NCBI GenBank assembly: GCA_040398805.1
Contig: JBBATK010000002.1
Coordinates: 224,601-288,600 of the forward strand
Source: JBBATK01 sp040398805
Lineage (GTDB): Bacteria > Bacteroidota > Ignavibacteria > Kapaibacteriales > NICIL-2
Direction of reading: 5' to 3'
DNA: 64,000 nucleotides
Made by a program: the position numbers and the translations under genes
The notes under the pieces: generated by a model
Told to the model about the DNA's origin: nothing
Databases searched by the model: none
Seen by the model: only the letters and a program-made list of their open reading frames with translations
Shown here: positions 1-9,867 of the stretch, in pieces
Layout: each line of letters starts with the position of its first letter
Position numbering within the stretch: the stretch's first letter is position 1

Positions 1-1169
1 AGAACGGCCGAGGCGACGAGAAGGACGACGATGGACCCGGTGTTCGTCCCATCGGGAGAGCCGATGATATCCACCACACGAAGAAGGACAAGCAGTATCA
101 CGAAGAGGAAAGCGGCGGTCAGAAACCGTGTCGTCGAGAAGGCATGAAGCACCGCCGTCCGCTCCGTCACCGCAAGGATGGCGAACACGGGCAGAACGAA
201 TGCCACGCCCGCCGTACCGTGAAACGGGAGACAGCAAAGGATCAGTCCCGCCATACCCCACAAGCGCAAGAGACGCTTGTTATCGGACACGGACATCGTC
301 GCTTCGTCGGCTCGCCGATGTCGCATCGACACGACAAGACCCATGACGGCAATGATGACGAGGGGCTGACTTGCCAGCATATCCACCAGATGCATGGGAA
401 CGGCCCGGAGCGAGAAGCCGTCGGCACCGTGGACCAACAGGGATGATGCGAGCATGGCGCGAAGCGCAGGCGAGCCGTGAAGAAGAATCAGGTTCACGAA
501 CCACGGCACGGCAAGAAGGAGTCCGGCACCGGCGGCGATCACGACCGACCGCGCGCCCTTCCTGTGGGCATGAAGGGCCAGAAGGAGGGACGCACAACCG
601 AGAACGGTATCGAGAAGCACGGAGCAGCCTACGGCAAGAGCATACACGACGCTCCACACGCTTCGCTGCATGGTATCACGCGCATGCAGGACTTCCTGCA
701 CGGCCACGAACGCAAGCAGGAGGAACAGGACGAGAGGCACGTGCGGCATCGCGCTCCGCGCCAGGTCGTTCCACGCCAGACTGCCGGCAAGGAGGACGGG
801 AGCGACGAGAGCCTCGGATGCCGACACGTGAGCGGCTGCGATGCGATAGACAAGGAGAAGGACGCCGACGCCGCAGAGGACGGACCACACGCGAAGCATG
901 AAGGGCTTCGTCCACCCCGCCGTGCGGATGAACAGCGTTTCCGCCCACACCAGGAGCGGCGCCTGGGTTGCCTGTGCCACGCCACCGGGTGTGGTCAGCG
1001 ATTGATCCGTCCACGAGGACCGCTCCGAAGCGGCTTTCGCTCGGAATGCTATCAACGCTTCGCTGTCGGAAACCTCCCTCGCGGTCAGTCCCAGAAACAA
1101 CAGTAATCCGCAGGTAATGAAGACAAGGATGATGTTCTGACGTTGCGCTTCCGGAGAAAATGAAGACAT
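1..1169 (-). CDS. Partial polytopic membrane protein, glycosyltransferase-39 (ArnT/PMT)-like
   Basis: An open frame runs from ATG at 1169 off the left edge, about 389 codons without a stop, so the C-terminus is missing. The product starts MSSFSPEAQRQN, has a first membrane helix at about residues 13-30, then a luminal-type loop with an acidic SDSEALIAF stretch, and at least seven more hydrophobic helices. That arrangement resembles lipid-linked sugar transferases of the GT39/GT83 type, in which an acidic pair in the first periplasmic loop is catalytic. The family call is an inference from topology and the loop; no sugar donor can be named. It could also be an unrelated polytopic protein. The next gene on the same strand begins about 2 kb upstream in transcription order and ends 66 bp away. 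Confidence 0.6.
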   Translation of the reverse strand, partial: MSSFSPEAQRQNIILVFITCGLLLFLGLTAREVSDSEALIAFRAKAASERSSWTDQSLTTPGGVAQATQAPLLVWAETLFIRTAGWTKPFMLRVWSVLCGVGVLLLVYRIAAAHVSASEALVAPVLLAGSLAWNDLARSAMPHVPLVLFLLLAFVAVQEVLHARDTMQRSVWSVVYALAVGCSVLLDTVLGCASLLLALHAHRKGARSVVIAAGAGLLLAVPWFVNLILLHGSPALRAMLASSLLVHGADGFSLRAVPMHLVDMLASQPLVIIAVMGLVVSMRHRRADEATMSVSDNKRLLRLWGMAGLILCCLPFHGTAGVAFVLPVFAILAVTERTAVLHAFSTTRFLTAAFLFVILLVLLRVVDIIGSPDGTNTGSIVVLLVASAV

Positions 1170-1235
1170 GGTCTTTGATGCATGATACTCGTGCAATCTA
1201 CGACCTGGACCGGTGAGACCCGGCGAACACGTTGA

Positions 1236-3173
1236 TCAGTAAGCGCCGCCCACCAGTCGCCTACCCGGAGTTGTCGAGATGAACGGCAGATCCAATGGTC
1301 GGCTCGTAAGGCCCACCGTGTCGGTGAGCGATTTCATGAAGGCGACGAGATCCCGTCTGTCGCGACCGTTGAGTTCCAGTTTGTCGAACGGCAAGGTCTG
1401 GTGCGGGACAGGCCAGCCTATTCCTTTGCCGCCTCCACGAGCATAGAAGTCTATCACCTGCTCGAGCGTCCGATAGGAACCGTTATGGAAGTACGGCGCC
1501 GTGAGGGCGACGTTACGTAACGTGGGTGTCTTGAAGGAGTGCCGATAGATGCGAGAGTATTCACGACGGATGCCGGCGGCCCTGCCTATGTCGGTATCAG
1601 GAACGGCGTTCACCGTATCGAAACGTGCGGGTACCCCGAGAATCTCGGATTCGCTTTCGACGAACGTTGGCGGCACATATCCGGCGAAGGTAGGAGCGAA
1701 GTGACAAGTGGCGCATGCCGCTCGTCCCATGAACAGGTTCAGGCCTCTTCGTTCCGATGGCGATATCCGCACCGCTTCACCGCGGAGATACCTATCGATT
1801 CGTGAGTCGAACGAACTGAGAGACGCTACGTAGGAACCGATGGCAAGTCCGACATGCGTGGCGTCGATCGCTTCGGCGCCTTTCATCCGAAAAGCGGATT
1901 CGAACATGAGCTGATACCGGCTGGACGCACGTAGTCGGGTCACCATGTCGATGAGCGATGATCCGAATTCGTCTTTATGCGTGACGACGTGCGCCACGAC
2001 ATCGTTCAATCGCATGGCGCGCAGGTCGTAGAAGAATCGTCTGGCAAAGACACTGTTGATAAGGGTGGGTGCATTCCGTTGAATGGATCTTTTTCGGCCG
2101 AGGGCCGTACTGGTGGGCAGACCGTCGGTAAAGGCCTTCTCGGGACGGTGACATGAAGCGCATGAACGTTCGTTGGACTCCGAAAGCGCCGGATCGAAGA
2201 ACAGCAGACGACCAAGCTCCACCATTTGCGGCGAGAGTGTCGTGGCAGCGAGACCGGTCGTCGCGGCCGCATTGAACACCGTATGGTGGAACATACTCTC
2301 TGCACGCGGGTTCAGCACTACCTGACCCGATCCTATCTCATCGCCGAACTCCACCCCGAGTTGCGAATGGAGAGTCGCCACGTTCTTGTACAAGGGGTCC
2401 AGACACGTCCGGATCAATTCGGCTCGATCCAGCCCATCGAAGGAGGAGCGGAGCATGGTCTGCGCACGGTGAATACATGAAAGAGATGCCCGAAGCGCAC
2501 GTCCATCCGACGCCGAGCTGCTCCACGGCTCGTACGTTTCCAGAAGTTCGCACATCGTGCGCAGCAAGGGATCATTGTCATCAAGTGTCGGCTCTGAAGC
2601 TGGCCGATCAAACCCTGTGATACCCATGGTTGTAAGGCGGAGGACGCCGGTTCGCAGGCATTCGAGAATCATCCTGTCCGTCCACGGGGCATTGCGAACC
2701 AGCATCATGGCCTGACGTATCGACGATGCGAAGCGTACCGACTTGTCTTGCACCGTGCGGATGGTTTCGTCATCCAGTTTCTCGTGCCCGTAAAGCAGCT
2801 CGTCAATCACCTGCAAGCCCTCGGGTTCCAACTCCTCGATGAAGGTGGACTTCGGATCGAGCTTGGGAAGTGGCGCACCGTTCAGGTACGATGTCACCGT
2901 GTGAGGATCCAGGTACTCGATAAGAAGTTCGCAAGCCTTGTATGCCGAACGCATTCGTTCGTACTCCACGCGTAAGCCGTGGGTTCCCATGCCGGCGCGG
3001 GCCAGCGAGCATGAAACAGCGAAACTATCGGCCGCCGTCTCCGCAAGTTTTGTGGAACGAGCGATAATGGCTGATTGCTTCTCGCGACGGATGTGATGCA
3101 GGTTCCGCGCCAAGGCAGCGGCCATACCACCGATGCAGACAAGGATGAACACACCAACGATGGTCTTCTTCAT
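1236..3173 (-). CDS. Diheme cytochrome c peroxidase / MauG-family protein with N-terminal imelysin-like domain
   Basis: Exported diheme c-type cytochrome of about 645 residues. Two CxxCH heme sites are visible, CASCH at residues 338-342 and CATCH at 487-491, in the order and spacing of bacterial cytochrome c peroxidase/MauG proteins. The first site follows GRLLFFDPALS and the C-terminal part holds TPTLRNVALTAPYFHNG, both typical of the family. Roughly 300 residues precede the heme domains, are mostly helical and contain NGAPLPK and EPEGLQVIDELLYG, which resemble imelysin/EfeO-type domains (inference). The start at 3173 (MKKTIVGVF) is preferred because a signal anchor follows directly; in-frame starts at 3185 and 3215 lie upstream. 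Likely role: periplasmic peroxide reduction or a cofactor oxidation coupled to iron handling. It lies 98 bp downstream of the PhoX-like gene and may share its transcript. Confidence 0.85.
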   Translation of the reverse strand: MKKTIVGVFILVCIGGMAAALARNLHHIRREKQSAIIARSTKLAETAADSFAVSCSLARAGMGTHGLRVEYERMRSAYKACELLIEYLDPHTVTSYLNGAPLPKLDPKSTFIEELEPEGLQVIDELLYGHEKLDDETIRTVQDKSVRFASSIRQAMMLVRNAPWTDRMILECLRTGVLRLTTMGITGFDRPASEPTLDDNDPLLRTMCELLETYEPWSSSASDGRALRASLSCIHRAQTMLRSSFDGLDRAELIRTCLDPLYKNVATLHSQLGVEFGDEIGSGQVVLNPRAESMFHHTVFNAAATTGLAATTLSPQMVELGRLLFFDPALSESNERSCASCHRPEKAFTDGLPTSTALGRKRSIQRNAPTLINSVFARRFFYDLRAMRLNDVVAHVVTHKDEFGSSLIDMVTRLRASSRYQLMFESAFRMKGAEAIDATHVGLAIGSYVASLSSFDSRIDRYLRGEAVRISPSERRGLNLFMGRAACATCHFAPTFAGYVPPTFVESESEILGVPARFDTVNAVPDTDIGRAAGIRREYSRIYRHSFKTPTLRNVALTAPYFHNGSYRTLEQVIDFYARGGGKGIGWPVPHQTLPFDKLELNGRDRRDLVAFMKSLTDTVGLTSRPLDLPFISTTPGRRLVGGAY

Positions 3174-3271
3174 GGAGCTACGCATATGATTCGGGTAGTT
3201 GGGTACAAACGGCACAGGACCGACGCCTTGATCGCATCGGTCCCGTACCTGAGAGAGGAGAGGCGACTCTC

Positions 3272-5116
3272 TTACCGCATGATGACGACCTGACGCGTGG
3301 TACCGTCGGCGAAGCGCACATAGTACACACCGGCGGCCAGGTCCGAGATATCGAGTGTGGAGGATTGGCGCACAACCCGCACACGGTCACCCGTCGCATC
3401 GTACAGCGCCGCGTCGGAAGCCTCGGAGAAGTTCAGCTGGGTGGATGTGGGATTCGGGAAGACGGTGATACCGCTTTGTGAAAGCTCGTCATCGTCCTTG
3501 TCTATGGAACTGACCAGCTGCTTCATTCCGGAAATAGCGAAGGTCAAGGAATTTTTCGCCGCAGCATCGGCAATGGTCGCGTTATCCGGATGTTGAGCGT
3601 TGATAAGAACGGTGTTGCCATCGTCCAACGGAGCGAACCCCGTGATCTCGGAACCGTATTGCGAAATCGCAAGACGATAGAGATTATCGATGGTCGGAGC
3701 TTTGGTCATATCCAACAACCATGCTTCACAATTCGTACCGCGCATACCCGTGTTCGGCATCCGACCGAAGTTGACGCCGTTAAGGTCCTCCTCGATGACC
3801 ATGAAGGTCTTACCGTTCAGATACAGGAAACCGAGTCCGTCGGGATTGGAGAGGTGCTTCTCGGGATAGCGACCGGGAACGGCCTGCGCATCCGTGATGT
3901 AGGGACCACCCTCGATGAAGGAGCGGACGGAGTTATCGTTCAGATCGAGGACGAGCACACGGCCGTAATAGTCCATGTATCCCGAGCTATCCACAGCAAC
4001 CCCTTGCTCCTTGGCACGATCACGCGTATGCTGCGGAAGGGTCCAGCCGTCTGCCATTGCGGACTTGTAGTTCGAACCGGGACGATCCTGACCCGTCTCT
4101 GTGATATAGATCTTCCCATCGGTCTTGTTGAACGCTCCCCATTCGAGTCTCGTGAACCCGGTGATTCCTTTGGTCTTTGCCCAATTGTGCGGAGCGGAAA
4201 GGATATCCCAATCCGTGGCAGGGTTGTTGGGAACTTCCACCCACGAACCGGTGTAAGTGCCTGCGTCCTGTTTGTAGAAGTACGTCTTGCCTTTGGTGTA
4301 ATCACCGGCTACATCAGCAACGAACTTCGTCAGGATGGAGCGTCCTGCAGCGCCGTCTTCGAAGAGGAAGATCGTCTTGCCGTCGGGGTGTACCACACCG
4401 CCCTCGAATCCTTGACGTCCCCAGTTATAGTACTTGCGCACGGCCTTCGCCGTTTTCGGATCGATCTCCACCATCCAATTGAGGTTCTGGAACCGCTTGA
4501 TCACCTTACCGTCCAGACCAGGAAACCCCGACGGCACCTTGGAACCGATGGTGAAATCCGACGTATCACGGAAACCCTTGCCGTCGGCATTGATCATCTT
4601 GTTCGTCGTCTGATACCACTCCTCGGCTGTCCACACACGACCGAAGCCGGACATGCCACCGCAGTTCATGCCCGTCTCGCCGACGGTGTTCTTGAAATCG
4701 ACATTGAAGAACTTTCCTTTTCTACCGTCAGGCAGCGTCTGTTCCAATACCTCGAGCGAGCCGTCGGCCCGCTTGCCAAGCTTGAACATCGTCATGCCGC
4801 CACCGTCGCCGATACGGTCGTTGGCCTCGATCATCTCGTGATTGACGATGAAGTATCCCATGGACGAGCCCGTCTCGTCTGCAGCATATCCTATGTAGTC
4901 GTGCCACTGCTTCGCCAGGGTACGTCCCATATCTGTCTCCACGGTGTCGACGCCACCGACGAAGATGTTCTGATATTTGAGCGGTGATGGCGGCACCACG
5001 ACTCGGCCCTGCAGATACGGTATCATCGTGACCGGCTCGATCCGAACCGGAAAATCCTGCGCCCATGCGGTACTCGCAAACAACAGGACCGCAAAAAATA
5101 GTCTCAACACTTTCAT
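3272..5116 (-). CDS. PhoX-like (DUF839) secreted protein with T9SS sorting domain
   Basis: About 614 residues. A Sec signal peptide (MKVLRLFFAVLLFASTAWAQ) is followed by a PhoX/DUF839 beta-propeller: YFIVNHEMIEAND near residue 90, GKIYITETGQDRPGS, NPDGLGFLYLNG and GNTVLINAQHPDN are family-like blocks. PhoX enzymes are Ca/Fe-dependent alkaline phosphatases normally exported by Tat; here the export signal is Sec-type. The last 70 residues (ITVFPNPTSTQLNFS, then a run ending in GVYYVRFADGTTRQVVIMR) form a type A T9SS sorting domain, so the protein is probably surface-attached or released. The start at 5116 is favoured by the signal peptide and a GGGAG just upstream; an in-frame start at 5143 would add nine residues before it. 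Phosphatase activity is inferred and not certain for this subgroup. Confidence 0.8.
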   Translation of the reverse strand: MKVLRLFFAVLLFASTAWAQDFPVRIEPVTMIPYLQGRVVVPPSPLKYQNIFVGGVDTVETDMGRTLAKQWHDYIGYAADETGSSMGYFIVNHEMIEANDRIGDGGGMTMFKLGKRADGSLEVLEQTLPDGRKGKFFNVDFKNTVGETGMNCGGMSGFGRVWTAEEWYQTTNKMINADGKGFRDTSDFTIGSKVPSGFPGLDGKVIKRFQNLNWMVEIDPKTAKAVRKYYNWGRQGFEGGVVHPDGKTIFLFEDGAAGRSILTKFVADVAGDYTKGKTYFYKQDAGTYTGSWVEVPNNPATDWDILSAPHNWAKTKGITGFTRLEWGAFNKTDGKIYITETGQDRPGSNYKSAMADGWTLPQHTRDRAKEQGVAVDSSGYMDYYGRVLVLDLNDNSVRSFIEGGPYITDAQAVPGRYPEKHLSNPDGLGFLYLNGKTFMVIEEDLNGVNFGRMPNTGMRGTNCEAWLLDMTKAPTIDNLYRLAISQYGSEITGFAPLDDGNTVLINAQHPDNATIADAAAKNSLTFAISGMKQLVSSIDKDDDELSQSGITVFPNPTSTQLNFSEASDAALYDATGDRVRVVRQSSTLDISDLAAGVYYVRFADGTTRQVVIMR

Positions 5117-5126
5117 ACGATACTCC

Positions 5127-5134
5127 CAAAGGTA
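5127..5134 (-). promoter_or_regulatory. Candidate -7 promoter element TACCTTTG for the PhoX-like gene
   Basis: On the minus strand TACCTTTG matches the Bacteroidota -7 consensus TAnnTTTG and ends 10 nt before the start codon at 5116. The implied leader is very short. No clear -33 partner was identified. Confidence 0.3.
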
Positions 5135-5331
5135 GGTGAACAAAGAATGCCGTTTGTTAATGATGCGAACCTACCGTCGCACTGTTACTGGCTTGTAAAC
5201 GAGAGGTTATGAATTCTCTCTGCATTGTTACGCGTTGGTAAAGGAGGAGGGTGGACGCCGTGGCATGGCGCGGGATGGTCGTGGATTGAGATAGACATAC
5301 ATTCGATTCCGGATTTGCCGTTGCGGATAGG

Positions 5332-5339
5332 TAACTTTG
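5332..5339 (+). promoter_or_regulatory. Candidate -7 promoter element TAACTTTG for plsY
   Basis: TAACTTTG is a perfect TAnnTTTG match 27 nt before the plsY start. A TTTG at 5314-5317 could act as the -33 element, although the spacer (14 nt) is shorter than usual for this promoter class. Confidence 0.4.
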
Positions 5340-5366
5340 GTTCCGTCAGAATACCTCCATCTTCTC

Positions 5367-6011
5367 ATGAACATCGATATTCTCCCCCTTCTCGCCGGCA
5401 TCGCCGCTTACCTGATCGGCTGTTTTCCCAGCTCGTTTCTCGTGGTACGGCTGGCTGCCGGAAAGAACGTGCTGCACGAGGGTACGGGAAACATGGGAGG
5501 CATGAACAGCTACGAGGTGACGGGTCGTAAGTGGGTGGGCATCGTCGTCGCCCTGCTCGATGCCGTCAAAGGTCTCGTGGCCTGCCTGGCTCTCCGTTCC
5601 CTCGGCGCGGAGCACGTCGTCATCGCCTACGCGGCCGTGGCCGTCGTGCTCGGACATTGCTTCAACGTGTTCTTCCGTTTTCGCGGAGGTCGCGGCATCG
5701 CCACCGCCGCCGGCGTGTCCCTCGCCATCAATCCGCTAGCCCTCGTTCTTTGGGCGCTCATGTACCTGACGGGGTATTACATCATCCGTCGTGATGTGCA
5801 TGTGGGGAGCATCGCGGGAACGCTCGGACTTCTCATCCTTACGTACACGACACCCGTGAAGCTCCTGTCCATGACCATGATGATGACGGGTTTCGAACCC
5901 GGTCTGTACAAGGGTGTCGTCTATATGATCTGCATCATCATGTTCCTGGCCCACATCGGACCCATGCGCGCGCTGTTTGCAGAGTTGCAGAAGGAATCGT
6001 CGGACGATTGA
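5367..6011 (+). CDS. plsY: Glycerol-3-phosphate acyltransferase PlsY
   Basis: Integral membrane protein of 214 residues that transfers acyl groups from acyl-phosphate to glycerol-3-phosphate, the first step of phospholipid synthesis. It shows the PlsY motifs in order: YLIGCFPSSF near the N-terminus, GTGNMGGMNSYEVTG, DAVKG, and LGHCFNVFFRFRGGRGIAT (family GGKG-type loop; Arg replaces the usual Lys). About five to six membrane helices are apparent. The start at 5367 (MNIDILPLL) fits the family N-terminus and follows the candidate promoter; an in-frame start at 5337 would overlap that element. The aldehyde dehydrogenase gene follows 42 bp downstream on the same strand. Confidence 0.93.
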   Translation: MNIDILPLLAGIAAYLIGCFPSSFLVVRLAAGKNVLHEGTGNMGGMNSYEVTGRKWVGIVVALLDAVKGLVACLALRSLGAEHVVIAYAAVAVVLGHCFNVFFRFRGGRGIATAAGVSLAINPLALVLWALMYLTGYYIIRRDVHVGSIAGTLGLLILTYTTPVKLLSMTMMMTGFEPGLYKGVVYMICIIMFLAHIGPMRALFAELQKESSDD

Positions 6012-6053
6012 TACGCATCATGCGCCGCAACGACGGCCTCTCAACCCTTACCC

Positions 6054-7439
6054 ATGCTTCCTGCCATGGAATCTCCCATCATGCTCCGCTCGATCAATCC
6101 TTCGAATGACGTGCTCATCGCCGCCACTCCGGTGATGTCCGCCGACGAGCTCGACCATCATCTCGGCAGAGCCAAGCGTACCTCCGTCGAGTGGACACTC
6201 CTTCCGTTTCATGAGCGAGCGCTCCGCGTCCGCGAACTCGCGCGTCTGCTCCGCATCCACGCAGAGGAAGCCGCGTTACTGCTTTGCGACGAAATGGGCA
6301 AACCGCTCACGCAAGCACGTGCCGAACTCGGCAAATGCGCCGCGACGTGCGAGTATTATGCCGCAGAAGCCGCATCGATGCTTGCTCCCACGCCTTTGCA
6401 GCTGGAATTCCGTAGCGCCCGCATCGTCTACGAACCCTTGGGGGTCCTGCTGGCGATCATGCCATGGAACTTCCCGTATTGGCAGACCATCCGCGCGGTG
6501 ATACCCGCCATCATGGCGGGCAACACGGTGGTGGTGAAGCCGGCACCCGAGGTCACCCTGAGCGCCGCCATGCTGCAACGTCTGTTCGACAGCGCAGGGC
6601 TCGGCGACGGCATCGTGACCACCCTTCGGGCGACGGTGGAGCAGACTCACCGGTGCATCGCCGACGAGCGTATCGCCTGCGTGACGTTCACGGGCAGTAC
6701 CCGCGCGGGCAGAGAGGTGGCGGCACTGGCCGGACGAGCGCTCAAGAAGACGGTACTTGAACTGGGTGGCAGTGATGCCGTCTGCGTGAGCGAGGATGCC
6801 GATATCGCGCTCGCCGCACGCATCGCTGCGCAATCGCGTCTCGTGAACAATGGACAAAGCTGTATCGCCGCCAAGCGATGCATCGTCATGCGGCGTGCGA
6901 TCCCTGAATTCGAACGCGCGTTGAAGCAGGAGATGATGCAGGCGGTGATGGGCGATCCGCGGGAGGAGACGACGACGGTAGGACCCTTGGCGCGACGTGA
7001 TCTTCGCGACGCCTTGGATGCACAAGTGCGGGAGAGCGTGCGCTTAGGCGCGCGGGTGGTGTTGGATGGCGGACCGACGGGCGATGCATGTTTTTTCGCT
7101 CCCATGATCCTTGGCGATGTGACCTCCTCCATGCCCGTCTACGGCGAGGAAGTGTTCGGTCCCGTGATGGCAGTCATCGCTGCCGATACCGAAGCCGAGA
7201 TGATCCGCCTGGCGAACGACACCCCGTATGGTTTGGGGGCCACGGTGATATCCGCGGACGTGCAGAGGGCGCATCGCATCGCCGAACGATTGGACGTCGG
7301 TGTGGTGTTCATCAATGACATGGTCCGGTCCGACGCACGTCTGCCCTTTGGCGGATGCAAGGATTCGGGATGGGGACGTGAACTCGGCGCTCTGGGGATA
7401 CGCGAGTTCGTCAACATCAAGACCGTCGTCGAACCCTGA
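6054..7439 (+). CDS. NAD(P)-dependent aldehyde dehydrogenase, succinate-semialdehyde dehydrogenase-like
   Basis: Aldehyde dehydrogenase superfamily enzyme of up to 461 residues. Visible are the cofactor-binding MPWNFPYWQTIRAVIPA block, the FTGSTRAGREVA turn, the general-base region ELGGSD, the catalytic cysteine in NNGQSCIAAKR, EEVFGPVMAV, and the C-terminal LPFGGCKDSGWGRELG. The compact length and these blocks resemble GabD/Sad-type succinate-semialdehyde dehydrogenases, but the substrate is not fixed by sequence. In-frame ATGs at 6066 and 6081 (MLRSINPSND) are alternative starts; the latter matches where family members usually begin. It is probably co-transcribed with plsY from about 5345. 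Confidence 0.88.
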   Translation: MLPAMESPIMLRSINPSNDVLIAATPVMSADELDHHLGRAKRTSVEWTLLPFHERALRVRELARLLRIHAEEAALLLCDEMGKPLTQARAELGKCAATCEYYAAEAASMLAPTPLQLEFRSARIVYEPLGVLLAIMPWNFPYWQTIRAVIPAIMAGNTVVVKPAPEVTLSAAMLQRLFDSAGLGDGIVTTLRATVEQTHRCIADERIACVTFTGSTRAGREVAALAGRALKKTVLELGGSDAVCVSEDADIALAARIAAQSRLVNNGQSCIAAKRCIVMRRAIPEFERALKQEMMQAVMGDPREETTTVGPLARRDLRDALDAQVRESVRLGARVVLDGGPTGDACFFAPMILGDVTSSMPVYGEEVFGPVMAVIAADTEAEMIRLANDTPYGLGATVISADVQRAHRIAERLDVGVVFINDMVRSDARLPFGGCKDSGWGRELGALGIREFVNIKTVVEP

Positions 7440-7491
7440 TGCATGAGGTGATGCGGCGGAGTCGATGCGGAAGAGGCGATGACCGGTTGCC

Positions 7492-7596
7492 TTACAAGGT
7501 CGTACCGGCAAGGACCATTCCCAGACCGAGGATGAGGAACGACAGGATCATGACGATAAGGAATCCTGCGAATCGATGATGCTGCGCTGTGCGCAT
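7492..7596 (-). CDS. Possible small single-pass membrane protein (34 residues)
   Basis: A short frame starts at ATG 7596 (MRTAQHHRFAGFLIV) behind an unusually good ribosome-binding site, GGGAGG four nt upstream, and encodes a single hydrophobic helix (about residues 10-29) ending GTTL. The strong Shine-Dalgarno sequence and clean membrane helix are the only support. It sits between the convergent end of the aldehyde dehydrogenase gene and the dnaX promoter region. No family is recognised. Confidence 0.4.
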   Translation of the reverse strand: MRTAQHHRFAGFLIVMILSFLILGLGMVLAGTTL

Positions 7597-7850
7597 GATG
7601 CCTCCCGGATATCCGATGGAGAAGACACTACGGGATGGAATCGGCGGATCGGCCGTCGGGCCACTGTGATCTGCCGTCACCCTGCGGTTTGTGAACCATG
7701 CGGAAAAACGGAAAAAAGCGTGCCACAGTCGGTGAATCGCTTTTTTTCCTGACCGAACAATCAGGCAAGAGCGGGAAATTTCGGATTTTGCCCTCACGAC
7801 GCAGCGCGGTCCCGCGCCCTCCATTCACTCTCTGCACGACCTCGAACCTC
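7597..7850. other. Intergenic region upstream of dnaX
   Basis: About 250 bp between the small ORF and dnaX; with the ORF it makes up a gap of just over 400 bp. No further gene is supported. The dnaX reading frame stays open upstream to 7698, but that stretch has no family similarity. It presumably holds the dnaX promoter; I could not pick a convincing element. Confidence 0.5.
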
Positions 7851-9713
<1,863 letters not shown>

Positions 9714-9867
9714 AAGGCGTGGCAGGCAGACCTCTCGCGGCCGGTACAGGCAACCGCAGGGCGTTTTGTAAGTTGCGCGAGCGAAGGAACGTTCATGACG
9801 GCAAAGGAGTACAGCCGTAGGGATACCGGATCGCAGAGAGCGGTCCTTGCTCACGACAGCACACGTC

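Noticed and set aside
3590..4987. A 465-codon open frame antisense to the PhoX-like gene
   Set aside because: Shadow of the coding strand; no signal peptide, domain or promoter of its own.
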